Assembly: GCF_033095865.1 (NCBI RefSeq)
Contig: NZ_AP019365.1
Location: 3,197,501 to 3,261,500 of the forward strand
Direction: 5' to 3'
Source: Pseudomonas sp. KU43P
GTDB taxonomy: Bacteria; Pseudomonadota; Gammaproteobacteria; Pseudomonadales; Pseudomonadaceae
DNA length: 64,000 nt
A program made the position numbers and the translations under genes. Positions 16,520 through 24,552 of the stretch are shown one piece after another. The notes under the pieces were generated by a model. That model did no database searches. It was not told where the DNA came from and worked only from the letters and a program-made list of their open reading frames with translations. The first letter of the stretch is position 1, and every line of letters begins with the position of its first letter.

Positions 16520-17356
16520 ATGTCGAATCACTCCTACTTCGCCCCCCACGGTGGGCACCCGGCTCAAACCGAGCTGCTGACTGACCGTGCCATGTTCACC
16601 GAAGCCTATGCCGTCATCCCCAAAGGCGTGATGCGTGACATCGTCACCAGTCACCTGCCGTTCTGGGACAAGATGCGCATGTGGGTCATCGCCCGCCCGC
16701 TGACCGGCTTCGCCGAAACCTTCGCCCAGTACATCGTCGAAGTGGCCCCGGAAGGCGGCAGCGAGCGTCCTGAGCTGGACCCGAATGCCGAAGCCGTGGT
16801 GTTCGTCGTCGAAGGCGAAATCGACATCACCGTCGAAGGCAAGCACCACACCCTGGGCCAGGGCGGCTATGCCTTCCTCGCACCAGGCGCCGAATGGAGC
16901 CTGCGCAACAACAGCAAGTCCAACGTCACCTTCCACTGGCTGCGCAAGCACTACCAGAAGGTCGAGGGCCTGGACGTACCTGAGTCGTTCGTCACCCACC
17001 GTGACAACGCCACCGTCATCGAAATGCCGGGCACCGAAGGCCGCTGGGTCACCACCCGCTTCGTCGACATGGCCGACATGCGCCACGACATGCACGTCAA
17101 CATCGTGACCTTCCAGCCGGGCGGCGTGATTCCGTTCGCTGAAACCCACGTCATGGAACACGGCCTGTATGTGCTCGAAGGCAAGGCGGTGTACCGCCTG
17201 AACCAGGACTGGGTCGAAGTGGAAGCCGGCGACTTCATGTGGCTGCGCGCCTTCTGCCCACAGGCCTGCTACGCCGGCGGCCCAGGCAAGTTCAGCTACC
17301 TGCTGTACAAGGACGTCAACCGTCACGTGCACCTGACCCTCAACCCCAAGCGTTGA
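16520..17356 (+). CDS. allE: (S)-ureidoglycine aminohydrolase
   Basis: The 278-residue bicupin converts (S)-ureidoglycine to (S)-ureidoglycolate and ammonia in allantoin (purine ring) degradation. The N-terminal block YFAPHGGHPAQTELLTDRA and the second cupin with a metal site (PFAETHVMEHGLYVLEGKAVYRL...E...DFMWLRAF) are characteristic of AllE/UGHY. ATG 16520 follows a purine-rich stretch and agrees with the family N-terminus. No other allantoin genes are in the window, so the gene is separated from most of its pathway. A strong terminator follows. Confidence 0.93.
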   Translation: MSNHSYFAPHGGHPAQTELLTDRAMFTEAYAVIPKGVMRDIVTSHLPFWDKMRMWVIARPLTGFAETFAQYIVEVAPEGGSERPELDPNAEAVVFVVEGEIDITVEGKHHTLGQGGYAFLAPGAEWSLRNNSKSNVTFHWLRKHYQKVEGLDVPESFVTHRDNATVIEMPGTEGRWVTTRFVDMADMRHDMHVNIVTFQPGGVIPFAETHVMEHGLYVLEGKAVYRLNQDWVEVEAGDFMWLRAFCPQACYAGGPGKFSYLLYKDVNRHVHLTLNPKR

Positions 17357-17370
17357 GCCCAGGCTGCTGA

Positions 17371-17404
17371 ACGAAGCCCGCCACCCTGGCGGGCTTCGTT
17401 TTTG
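17371..17404 (+). terminator. Intrinsic terminator after allE
   Basis: ACGAAGCCCGCCA and TGGCGGGCTTCGT make a 13-base stem with a CCC loop, followed by TTTT. Confidence 0.93.
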
Positions 17405-17444
17405 CCGCGCATACTGCAGGTTCCCTTTTTGCGCGGTGCTCGCC

Positions 17445-18044
17445 ATGAACCGCTGCCTGCTGCTTGCCGCCCTGCTGCTGGCCACAAGCGCACCGGCCGA
17501 CGACGGCTGGAGCCTGGCCTACGACCGCGAGGGCATTCGCGTCTACCTCAACGCTTCGGCGGACTCTCCCTACCAGCAGTTTCGCGGCGTCAGCACCATC
17601 AAAGCCAGCGTGCGCACCCTCGTCGACCTTCAGGAGAACCTGCGGGTAGCCTGCAAATGGCTGTATGCCTGTGAGCAGATGCGCCTGCTCGAAGTCGATG
17701 GCGACAGCACCTGGGTGTACCTGACCACCAACCTGCCATGGCCGACGCTGCCACGCGACATCATCCTCAAAGTCACCACCGAACGCCTGGACGACGGCAC
17801 CCTGGTGCGTCACCTGAGCGCCGAACCCGGCAAGCTGCCGGAGGAACCCGGGCTGATCCGTGTGCAGCGCCTGAGCGGCGAGTGGGTGATGAAGCCGCTT
17901 GGCGAGCGAGAGACCGAAGTCACCTACCAGTTGCAGGCAGACCCCGCCGGGGACGTACCGGGCTGGCTGGCCAACCGTTTCGTGGTCGATGCGCCGGTGG
18001 TGACCTTGCGTACGTTGCGGGCGGTGGCAGAGCGTCAGCACTAA
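17445..18044 (+). CDS. START-domain lipid-binding-like protein, exported
   Basis: The 199-residue product has a signal peptide (LLLAALLLATSAPA, cleavage around residues 16-19) and a single START-like domain (WSLAYDREGIRVYLNASADSP through WLANRFVVDAPVVTLRTLR). START domains bind hydrophobic ligands; periplasmic pseudomonad members have no assigned role. A GTG at 17436, three codons upstream and in frame, is an alternative start; neither has a clear ribosome site. It converges with sodC, six bases away. Confidence 0.75.
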   Translation: MNRCLLLAALLLATSAPADDGWSLAYDREGIRVYLNASADSPYQQFRGVSTIKASVRTLVDLQENLRVACKWLYACEQMRLLEVDGDSTWVYLTTNLPWPTLPRDIILKVTTERLDDGTLVRHLSAEPGKLPEEPGLIRVQRLSGEWVMKPLGERETEVTYQLQADPAGDVPGWLANRFVVDAPVVTLRTLRAVAERQH

Positions 18045-18050
18045 AGCTCG

Positions 18051-18566
18051 TTACTGCACCACCCCGCAGGCAACGCGGGCACCGCCGCCCCCCAGTTTCT
18101 CAGGATGGTCACTGTGGTTGTCACCACCGGCATGCACCATCAACGCGTGGCCCTTGAAGTCGGCAAGCTTCAACCTGGGCGCAAGCACCGGATAGCTGGC
18201 CTTGCCATCCGCACCAACGTACAGCGCCGGCAAGTCGCCGCGGTGGCCACTGTCGTCATACGGGCCCTTGTGCAGGTTGCTCGAACCCGGGTCCCAATGG
18301 CCGCCTGCCGCGCCTGCGGGCACAGGCTTGCCGTTTTCCTGTGCCGGGGCGCAGGAAGGATTCTGGTGCAGGTGGAAGCCATGCACACCTGGAGGCAGGT
18401 CTTTCAGGTCGGGTGTGAGCAGAGTGCCGTAGGGGTTCTGCTCGATGCTGATAGTACCGATCGACTTGCCTGGGCCGTCGGGCCCGGCGAGTTTCAGTTC
18501 TACTGTCTGCGCGGCCTGAGCGAGGCCGGCCGAGGCCAGCAAGGCGGTGAATAGCGCTGCTTTCAT
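18051..18566 (-). CDS. sodC: Superoxide dismutase [Cu-Zn], periplasmic
   Basis: The 171-residue precursor has a signal peptide (ALFTALLASAGLAQA, cleaved after about residue 19) and a full Cu,Zn-SOD domain. Copper ligands are in GFHLHQNPSC and MVHAGGDNHSDHP, zinc ligands in HWDP and HRGDLP, and the structural disulfide is formed by Cys in NPSC and VACGVV. It dismutates superoxide in the periplasm. ATG 18566 has GGAGA seven bases upstream; the longer frame to 18917 lacks that and has no signal peptide at its start. A LysR gene diverges 139 bases away. Confidence 0.95.
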   Translation of the reverse strand: MKAALFTALLASAGLAQAAQTVELKLAGPDGPGKSIGTISIEQNPYGTLLTPDLKDLPPGVHGFHLHQNPSCAPAQENGKPVPAGAAGGHWDPGSSNLHKGPYDDSGHRGDLPALYVGADGKASYPVLAPRLKLADFKGHALMVHAGGDNHSDHPEKLGGGGARVACGVVQ

Positions 18567-18705
18567 TGGGTTTCTCCATGGCAGGTGATACGCAGGTATT
18601 GGTACCCGGGTATCAGGTGGGACTGCCAACGGTGCCAGGCATTCCATCCAGCCACAGACTGAAACACAATACCGTCTCGCCCGCTCAACCCCGGAGCCTG
18701 CCCGC

Positions 18706-19584
18706 GTGTCCCTCAAAGCCCTGCGCACCCTGGTGACTATCGCCCGCCACGGCACCTTCGCCCGTGCCGCCGACCTGCTCAGCCTCACCCCGTCGGCGGT
18801 GAGCCTGCACATCAAGACACTCGAGGACGAACTGCAGGTGGTGCTGTTCGACCGCAGCCGTCGCCAGGTGGTGCTGACAGAAGCCGGCCAACTGGCGGTG
18901 GCACGCGCCGAGGTCATTCTGTCCTCTTATGACGAACTGGCCGACGCGCTGGCCAGCGGCCCGAGCCTGCGTGGCCGCCTGCGGCTCGGCGCGATTCACA
19001 CGGTGCTGGCCCGCCGCCTGCCCAAGGCGCTGGTGTGGATCAAGGCGCATCACCCCGAGCTGCACATCAGCGTGGCCTCGGGCATGTCGGCGGAACTGGC
19101 GCGGCGGGTGGAGGACGGCGAACTGGACGCGGCGATCACCACCGAACCGGTCAGCCCCTATCCGCAGAGCCTGGACTTCACACCGCTGTTCGAAGACCGT
19201 TTCTGGGCCATCGCCAGCCCCGAGCTGGCCGGGCACAACCTGCCACAGCTATTGGCCAGCCAGCCTTTCCTGCGTTTCGACAAGCGGGCCTGGGCCGGCC
19301 GGCAGATCGAGCAGGAGCTGCGCCGACAGCACCTGCAAGTCAGCGAACAGATGGAGCTGGACAGCCAGGAAGCGCTGGCGAGCATGGCAGTCATGGGTTT
19401 GGGTGTGGCGATCATCCCCATGGCCGACGATGACCTGCAACGGCTGCCACCGGCGACCTGCCTGCCCTTCGGCGAGCCCCAGCTGAAACGGCGGGTGGTA
19501 CTGCTGGAACACGAGAAAAGCCAGCGGCGACACTTGAGCGCGGTGGTAAGCAAAGCACTGGAGGCTGTTCATCCCCCGCTTTGA
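18706..19584 (+). CDS. LysR-family transcriptional regulator
   Basis: The 292-residue protein has the LysR winged helix (LVTIARHGTFARAADLLSLTPSAVSLHIKTLEDEL, residues 6-41) and a periplasmic-binding-protein-like effector domain. The start is GTG 18706. It is divergent from sodC and could regulate it, or the AEC transporter gene 222 bases downstream on the same strand, which is a frequent LysR-transporter pairing. The effector is unknown. Confidence 0.88.
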   Translation: MSLKALRTLVTIARHGTFARAADLLSLTPSAVSLHIKTLEDELQVVLFDRSRRQVVLTEAGQLAVARAEVILSSYDELADALASGPSLRGRLRLGAIHTVLARRLPKALVWIKAHHPELHISVASGMSAELARRVEDGELDAAITTEPVSPYPQSLDFTPLFEDRFWAIASPELAGHNLPQLLASQPFLRFDKRAWAGRQIEQELRRQHLQVSEQMELDSQEALASMAVMGLGVAIIPMADDDLQRLPPATCLPFGEPQLKRRVVLLEHEKSQRRHLSAVVSKALEAVHPPL

Positions 19585-19596
19585 GAACGCTGGGTA

Positions 19597-19690
19597 CCCT
19601 GTGGCAGCCGGCTTGCCGGCGATAGGGCCAGCGCATGCTGTCGAGATCCGCCTGCCCCGGCCTCATCGCTGGCAAGCCAGCTCCCACAGA
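19597..19690. repeat. REP pair (forward then reverse)
   Basis: Forward copy with the GTGGCAGCC variant (19597-19628) and an inverted copy with TCGCTGGCAAGCCAGCTCCC (about 19664-19690), carrying compensating T/A changes that keep the stem paired. Confidence 0.88.
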
Positions 19691-19806
19691 GATCGAGGGG
19701 GTCGGCATAGTGCAGTTTTTCTCAATGATCACTGCAGAATTACGCGTTTTTTTTGATCGATCGGTCACGCTAGTCTGTTCCAGTACCCGACCACGGAACG
19801 CCTGCC

Positions 19807-20724
19807 ATGCTCCACCTGCTGCTGACCACCCTGGTGCCCATCATCCTGCTGATCGCCCTGGGCACCCTGATGCGCATCCGCGGTTTCCTCGCCGAAAACT
19901 TCTGGCCAGGTGCCGAGCGGCTGAGCTACTACGTGCTGCTGCCGTCGCTGTTCCTCCATGGCCTGGCCACTGCCAACCTCGATGGCGTACCGGTGCTGGG
20001 GATGGTGGGCGTACTGATGCTCTCGACCTTGCTCGGTGCCGTGCTGCTGGTGCTTTATCAAGGCGCGGTGAACCACGACGGCGCCGACTTCACCTCGGTG
20101 TTCCAGGGGGGCGTGCGCTTCAACAACTACATCGGTGCCACCCTGGCTGCCGGCATCTACGGCAGCGCCGGAATTGCCCTGGCAGCAGTGGCCAACGCTG
20201 CCATCGTGCCGTTGGTGAATCTGCTCTGTGTCCTGGTGTTCGCCCGCTTCAGCGCCCGCCACAGCTCGCCGGCCACGATACTGCGGGCGATTTTCGCCAA
20301 CCCGCTGATCGTCGGCTGCGCCGGAGGGCTGTTGCTGCGAGTGACAGGGCTGGGCCTTCCTGCCGGCCTCGAGCCGACGATCAAGGCCTTGGGCCAGGCC
20401 GCCCTGCCATTGGGCCTGCTGTGCGTAGGCGCGGCACTGGGTGGGGCCAGCCTTGGCCAGCAGGCTCGGCCCCTGATGGCGGCTTCGATGTTCAAGTTCC
20501 TGATCATGCCCCTGACCACGTGGGGCCTCTGCCGCCTGCTGGGCCTGGGAGGCCAGGCGGCGGTGGTGGCGGTGTTGTTCCAGGCGCTGCCGACGGCGTC
20601 TTCGTCCTATGTCATGGCGCGGCAGATGGGCGGCAACGCACCGCTCATGGCCACCATCATCGCCCTACAGACCGTGGCGGCGGCCGTTACCTTGCCTTTG
20701 GTACTAATGCTTACGCTGAAGTGA
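19807..20724 (+). CDS. AEC-family (auxin efflux carrier-type) transporter
   Basis: The 305-residue membrane protein has about ten hydrophobic segments in two five-helix halves (LLLTTLVPIILLIALGTL; GGVRFNNYIGATLAAGIYG; GLLLRVTGLGLPAG; ALPLGLLCVGAALGG). This is the AEC fold, whose bacterial members export or import carboxylates such as malate and malonate. The substrate is not predictable. It follows a LysR gene on the same strand with a REP pair between them. Confidence 0.85.
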   Translation: MLHLLLTTLVPIILLIALGTLMRIRGFLAENFWPGAERLSYYVLLPSLFLHGLATANLDGVPVLGMVGVLMLSTLLGAVLLVLYQGAVNHDGADFTSVFQGGVRFNNYIGATLAAGIYGSAGIALAAVANAAIVPLVNLLCVLVFARFSARHSSPATILRAIFANPLIVGCAGGLLLRVTGLGLPAGLEPTIKALGQAALPLGLLCVGAALGGASLGQQARPLMAASMFKFLIMPLTTWGLCRLLGLGGQAAVVAVLFQALPTASSSYVMARQMGGNAPLMATIIALQTVAAAVTLPLVLMLTLK

Positions 20725-20772
20725 TGGCGCTTGGCTAGACTGTGAAGCAACCCACACTTCGGAAGCTGAACC

Positions 20773-21384
20773 ATGCGTTGCTCGTGGATGGTGATCGGAT
20801 TGACCATGGCCCTGCTCGCAGGCCCTTTACACGCCGCCGACACTGCCAAGGCCGCCGTGGCCGAAGACAAGGCCCAGGTGCTGGAAGAAAAGGTGGTCGA
20901 GGACGCGCCGCCGCCGAAGAAAGCCGAAACCCTGACCCCCGGCGAAGTCAAGGCAGTCGACCCCGCAGGGCAGGCGCCCATGGATGACAGCATCACCTGC
21001 CTGGCCCGCACCATCTACTGGGAAGCCAAGGGCGCGGATGCCAAGGACATGAGTGCGGTGGCCAGCGTGGTGCTCAATCGCCTGGGCCATGAAGGTTTCC
21101 CGGACACCATCTGCGGGGTGGTCAAGCAGGGTGTCGAAAGCAAGTCCTGCCAGTTTTCCTGGTGGTGTGACGGACGCCCTGACCAGGTCGAGGAAGCCCA
21201 GCGCTATGACATCGCCAAGGAGATCGCGCGCAAGGCCCTCAACCAGCAGCTCAAGGACTCGACGGGAGGCGCGCTGTACTTCCATGACCGCAACGTGCAC
21301 CCGGACTGGGCCAAGGCTTATCACAAGACGGCCGAGACCCGGCATTTCCTGTTCTACAAGCCCAACCAGGCACTGGCGCGCTGA
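20773..21384 (+). CDS. SleB-like cell-wall hydrolase, exported
   Basis: The 203-residue protein has a signal peptide (VIGLTMALLAGPLHA, cleaved near residue 21), a charged Lys/Glu/Pro linker (residues 22-65) and a Hydrolase_2 domain. The putative catalytic glutamate is in TIYWEAKGAD, followed by SAVASVVLNR, CGVVKQG, CQFSWWCDG and ALYFHDRNVHP. This fold cleaves peptidoglycan as a lytic transglycosylase in spore-formers; in pseudomonads it is a vegetative wall hydrolase of unknown timing. ATG 20773 follows a GGAAG eleven bases upstream. Confidence 0.88.
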   Translation: MRCSWMVIGLTMALLAGPLHAADTAKAAVAEDKAQVLEEKVVEDAPPPKKAETLTPGEVKAVDPAGQAPMDDSITCLARTIYWEAKGADAKDMSAVASVVLNRLGHEGFPDTICGVVKQGVESKSCQFSWWCDGRPDQVEEAQRYDIAKEIARKALNQQLKDSTGGALYFHDRNVHPDWAKAYHKTAETRHFLFYKPNQALAR

Positions 21385-21396
21385 GCCCCCTGCCCA

Positions 21397-21550
21397 TCAC
21401 AAATCGATCGTTCCGGAGAATTTCACCAGGCGCGGATCGCCCTGGGTCAGGTAACCACCATTGGCCGAAGCCCAGTAGTGCTTGTCGGTCAGGTTTTCCA
21501 CGTTCATGCGCAGGGTGACTTCCTTCTCCTGCACCTTGAAGCCGCCTGGG
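21397..21550 (-). pseudogene. C-terminal remnant of a TonB-dependent siderophore receptor
   Basis: The minus-strand reading ends EVTLRMNVENLTDKHYWAS...GYLTQGDPR..KFSGTIDL, the last three beta strands of ferric-siderophore receptors with a terminal leucine/aromatic sorting signal. Only about 50 codons remain. The frame continues to 21615 but the added residues (ARFPSYRSTFLVACC...) do not look like receptor sequence. The rest of a roughly 700-codon gene is absent, so this is a deletion relic. Confidence 0.8.
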
Positions 21551-21872
21551 GCGCCAACGGCAACGGAACAGCAAGCGACCAAGAAGGTCGACCGATAGGA
21601 AGGGAAGCGTGCCATTCAAGGCTCTGGTGTGATGCGTGAAGCCTCCCTGGCAAAGCTAATCATTCGTAATTGCGCATGGTTTTTACCTGACACTACGAAT
21701 TATTTCTATCAATTGTGCACTTTTCTGGCAGCCCGTGGTCTACCCCCTCTTTTGCCGCCTGCACACCTGTGCAGGCGTTTACCTCGCGATGCACGATTCC
21801 GGGCCAAAAACCCTGGTCTTGTGTAGGATGAGCAGCGCACACCAAGACGCTGCCAGTCACAGGGAGATCCAC
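21551..21872. other. Non-coding interval with one palindrome
   Basis: No supported gene is seen. The segment is AT-richer than its surroundings at 21640-21725. It contains GCCTGCACA-CC-TGTGCAGGC (21757-21776), a perfect nine-base-arm palindrome without a T tract, about 97 bases before the CAP-protein start. It may be an operator or a leftover hairpin from the deleted receptor gene. Confidence 0.5.
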
Positions 21873-22724
21873 ATGCGCGTCCTGTCATCCGTTGCAGCCT
21901 TGTCGCTGGGCCTGTTCGTCACGACCGGGAGCCTGGCCGCCACTGGCGAAGAGGCGCAGCTGATCGAGTCGATCAATGTCTACCGCAGCCAGGCCCAGCC
22001 CTGTGGCGGGGAGGCATCGCTGGAGTTGCCACCGCTCAACAGCGACACCCGCCTGGCCTTGTCGCCGGAGGGTACCCGCGACCTGCAGCAGGCCATGACC
22101 CGCGCTGCCTACCCCATGGTCAATGTCCAGGCCATCAGCGTGTCCGGCCCACGCGACGCCCGCGCCGCGATGCACGCCATCGAAGAGAGCTTCTGCCAGG
22201 TGGTGCTCGACCCGCAGTTCGTCGATATCGGTGTCAGCCAGGAGGGCCGCGATTGGCGCATCGTCCTGGCCCGCCCCTTGCTGAGCGGCCGCCTGGGCGA
22301 CTGGCAGGCCGAGGGGCAGAAGCTGTTGCAGGCCATCAACGTTGCACGCAAGGCGCCGCGCCAATGCGGTGGCCAGCCGTTCGCCGCCGCCCCGGCGCTG
22401 AGCTGGAGCACCGCCCTGGCCGGCGTCGCGGCCAGCCACACGCGGGCCATGGCCAACCAGAACTTCTTCGACCACATCGACCGTGACGGCCGAACCCCGG
22501 GCGACCGTGCGGAACTTGCAGGTTACCTGTACCAACAGATAGGCGAGAACATCGCTGCCGGGCGTGACACCGCACAAAAGGTGGTGGACGGCTGGCTGGC
22601 CAGCCCCGGGCATTGCGCCACGCTGATGAACCCGGATTACCGCGAGCTGGGCGCCGCCTATGCCGTGGACCCGAAGAGCGATGCCGGCATCTACTGGACG
22701 GGGTTGTTTGGTACGCCGCAGTGA
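21873..22724 (+). CDS. CAP (SCP/PR-1-like) domain protein, exported
   Basis: The 283-residue precursor has a signal peptide (VAALSLGLFVTTGSLA) and a C-terminal CAP domain (about residues 150-283) with SHTRAMANQNFFDHIDRDG, the acidic GENIAAG strand and SPGHCATLMNPDYRELG. The N-terminal half looks like a diverged copy of the same domain: LIESINVYRSQAQPCGG matches LLQAINVARKAPRQCGG, and SFCQVVLDPQFVDIGV matches GHCATLMNPDYRELGA, but the histidines are missing. ATG 21873 has AGGGAG six bases upstream. The function of bacterial CAP proteins is largely unknown. Confidence 0.83.
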   Translation: MRVLSSVAALSLGLFVTTGSLAATGEEAQLIESINVYRSQAQPCGGEASLELPPLNSDTRLALSPEGTRDLQQAMTRAAYPMVNVQAISVSGPRDARAAMHAIEESFCQVVLDPQFVDIGVSQEGRDWRIVLARPLLSGRLGDWQAEGQKLLQAINVARKAPRQCGGQPFAAAPALSWSTALAGVAASHTRAMANQNFFDHIDRDGRTPGDRAELAGYLYQQIGENIAAGRDTAQKVVDGWLASPGHCATLMNPDYRELGAAYAVDPKSDAGIYWTGLFGTPQ

Positions 22725-22754
22725 GCAAGGGCCAGCACGCCGCGTTTGCGCGAT

Positions 22755-22840
22755 CCCTGTGGGAACCGGCTTGCCGGCGATAGGGCACAAGTCGGTTTTG
22801 CCTGCTGCGACCTCATCGCCGGCAAGCCGGCTCCCACACA
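22755..22840. repeat. REP pair (forward then reverse)
   Basis: CCCTGTGGGAACCGGCTTGC (22755-22786) and its inverse (22811-22840), between convergent genes. Confidence 0.9.
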
Positions 22841-22872
22841 GACCGCGCTGGCCTAACGAATAATTCAGTCCC

Positions 22873-23853
22873 TCACACCGCGCTTCGGCGCAATGCCAGC
22901 GCCGTGCAGCCGAAGCGCCGGCGCACGCATCGCCCCAGGTAACTGGCATCACCCAGCCCCACCTCATCGGCAATCTGCCCCAGGCTGTGGCTGGAATTGA
23001 GTAACCGCCAGCGCGCCTGCTGCAGGCGCATTTCCTGCCACCAGGCCTTGGCACTCATGCCATGGCTGGCCTGGAACTGGCGGTCCAGCTGGCGCCGGCT
23101 GATGCCCAGTTCCAGCGCGAGCTGCTCGATGGAAATGCGCGCAGCCAGATGGTGACGCATCAGCGCCAGGGCACGTTGAACCTGGCGGCCCTGCCCTGTA
23201 CCTGCCTCCAGCGAACGCAACGCGTGCCGGCTGTCCCGAGATTCGTCCACCAGCATGTCGGCCAGGCCCTTGAGGGCACGCGCACGCCCACAGTTGCGTG
23301 ACAGCAACTCCACCGCCAGGTCGATGGCGGCGGTACCTCCCGCACAGGTGATGCGCGCACCGTCGATGCAATACAACTGCTCGGACAGTATCTCCAGATG
23401 AGGGAAGCTTGCCCGGAACTCCGCTTCATGGCGCCAGTGCACCACCACTTTGTGCCCATCGAGCAAACCGCAGGCTGCCAGCAAGAACGCGGCATTGTCG
23501 ATGCCGACCAGCTTCACGCCTGCCCGGGCTGCACGCTTGAGCAGGCTTTTGTAGTGGCCAGCGAGCCGCGCCGTGGCTTCGGCGTTGCGGCTGCCGAACA
23601 GCACCAGGTAGTCGTAGTCGGCCAGGCGCTGCTCGCCAACGGCCTCGACCTGCAGTACCGCCCCGCTGCTCGACACCACGGGTTCGCCGTTCAGGCTACC
23701 CAGCGTCCAGGCGCAATAGCGTTGGCGGCTGTAGTCTTCATCGTCTGCACTGAAGCGCAACTTGTCGAGAAAAGCACCAACGGGCAGCAGGGCAAAATCC
23801 GGCAGCGGCAGGATCAACAAGCGGATATCAGGGGGCATGGCCGGAATGTCCAC
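22873..23853 (-). CDS. GlxA-type AraC-family regulator with DJ-1/PfpI domain
   Basis: The 326-residue regulator has an N-terminal DJ-1/PfpI (class I glutamine amidotransferase-like) domain (residues 8-190: LLILPLPDFALLPVGAF ... LFGSRNAEATARLAG ... CAGGTAAIDLAVELL) and a C-terminal AraC helix-turn-helix (SIEQLALELGISRRQLDRQF; LGQIADEVGLGDASYLGRC). This layout is typical of GlxA/ArgR/CdhR/GbdR regulators of amine and amino-acid catabolism in Pseudomonas. The start is GTG 23853, with an in-frame ATG at 23838 as alternative. A LysE exporter diverges 87 bases away and is a plausible target. Confidence 0.88.
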   Translation of the reverse strand: MDIPAMPPDIRLLILPLPDFALLPVGAFLDKLRFSADDEDYSRQRYCAWTLGSLNGEPVVSSSGAVLQVEAVGEQRLADYDYLVLFGSRNAEATARLAGHYKSLLKRAARAGVKLVGIDNAAFLLAACGLLDGHKVVVHWRHEAEFRASFPHLEILSEQLYCIDGARITCAGGTAAIDLAVELLSRNCGRARALKGLADMLVDESRDSRHALRSLEAGTGQGRQVQRALALMRHHLAARISIEQLALELGISRRQLDRQFQASHGMSAKAWWQEMRLQQARWRLLNSSHSLGQIADEVGLGDASYLGRCVRRRFGCTALALRRSAV

Positions 23854-23940
23854 AAAGCACCATAGAATGTCCAGATAATACCCTTAGCTATCCCAGGCGT
23901 CTCTTAAACTGGCCACCTTCGCACACTCAAGGCATTTTCC

Positions 23941-24552
23941 ATGGCACTGGACACCTGGCTTCTCTATTTGCTGGCGAGCATTGGCCTGTCGCTCACCCCG
24001 GGCCCCAACAGCTTGCTGGCATTGACCCACGGTGCGCTGTATGGCGCTCGGCGGACCTTGTTCACCATCGTCGGCGGGGTATTCGGCTTCAGTGCGCTGA
24101 TTGCGCTGGCCATGTTTGGCCTGAGCGCGCTGCTGCAAACCTCGGCATCGGTGCTGACAGTGCTCAAATGGATCGGCGGGGCTTATCTGCTGTGGCTGGG
24201 CATTCAGCTCTGGCGCAGCCCGGCACTGCAGCTGGAGGCTACCCAGCGGGCGGTTCATATGGGCAATGCCGGCCTGTTCCGCCAGGGCCTGTTGTCGGCC
24301 CTGGCCAACCCCAAGGTCCTGCTGTTCTACGGCGCATTCCTGCCGCAGTTTCTCGACCCGCAACGGGGGTTGTTGCTGCAGTTCGTGATCATGGCGGCGA
24401 CCTTTGCCAGTGTGGAATTCGTGGTCGAATACCTGCTGGCGCGGATGGCGTTCCGCGTGCGCCCCTGGCTGGCCAAGGGCGGCAAAGGCTTCAACCGCTG
24501 CTGCGGCAGCCTGTTCGCGCTGATCGGCGTGGCTTTGCCGCTCAGCCGCTAA
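23941..24552 (+). CDS. LysE/RhtB-family amino-acid exporter
   Basis: The 203-residue protein has six hydrophobic segments and the LysE-family signature at the first two helices (LTPGPNSLLALTHGALYG). Members export amino acids, their analogues or homoserine lactones. It is divergent from the GlxA-type regulator at 22873-23853. Its last eleven bases overlap the end of the convergent MFS gene. Confidence 0.9.
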   Translation: MALDTWLLYLLASIGLSLTPGPNSLLALTHGALYGARRTLFTIVGGVFGFSALIALAMFGLSALLQTSASVLTVLKWIGGAYLLWLGIQLWRSPALQLEATQRAVHMGNAGLFRQGLLSALANPKVLLFYGAFLPQFLDPQRGLLLQFVIMAATFASVEFVVEYLLARMAFRVRPWLAKGGKGFNRCCGSLFALIGVALPLSR

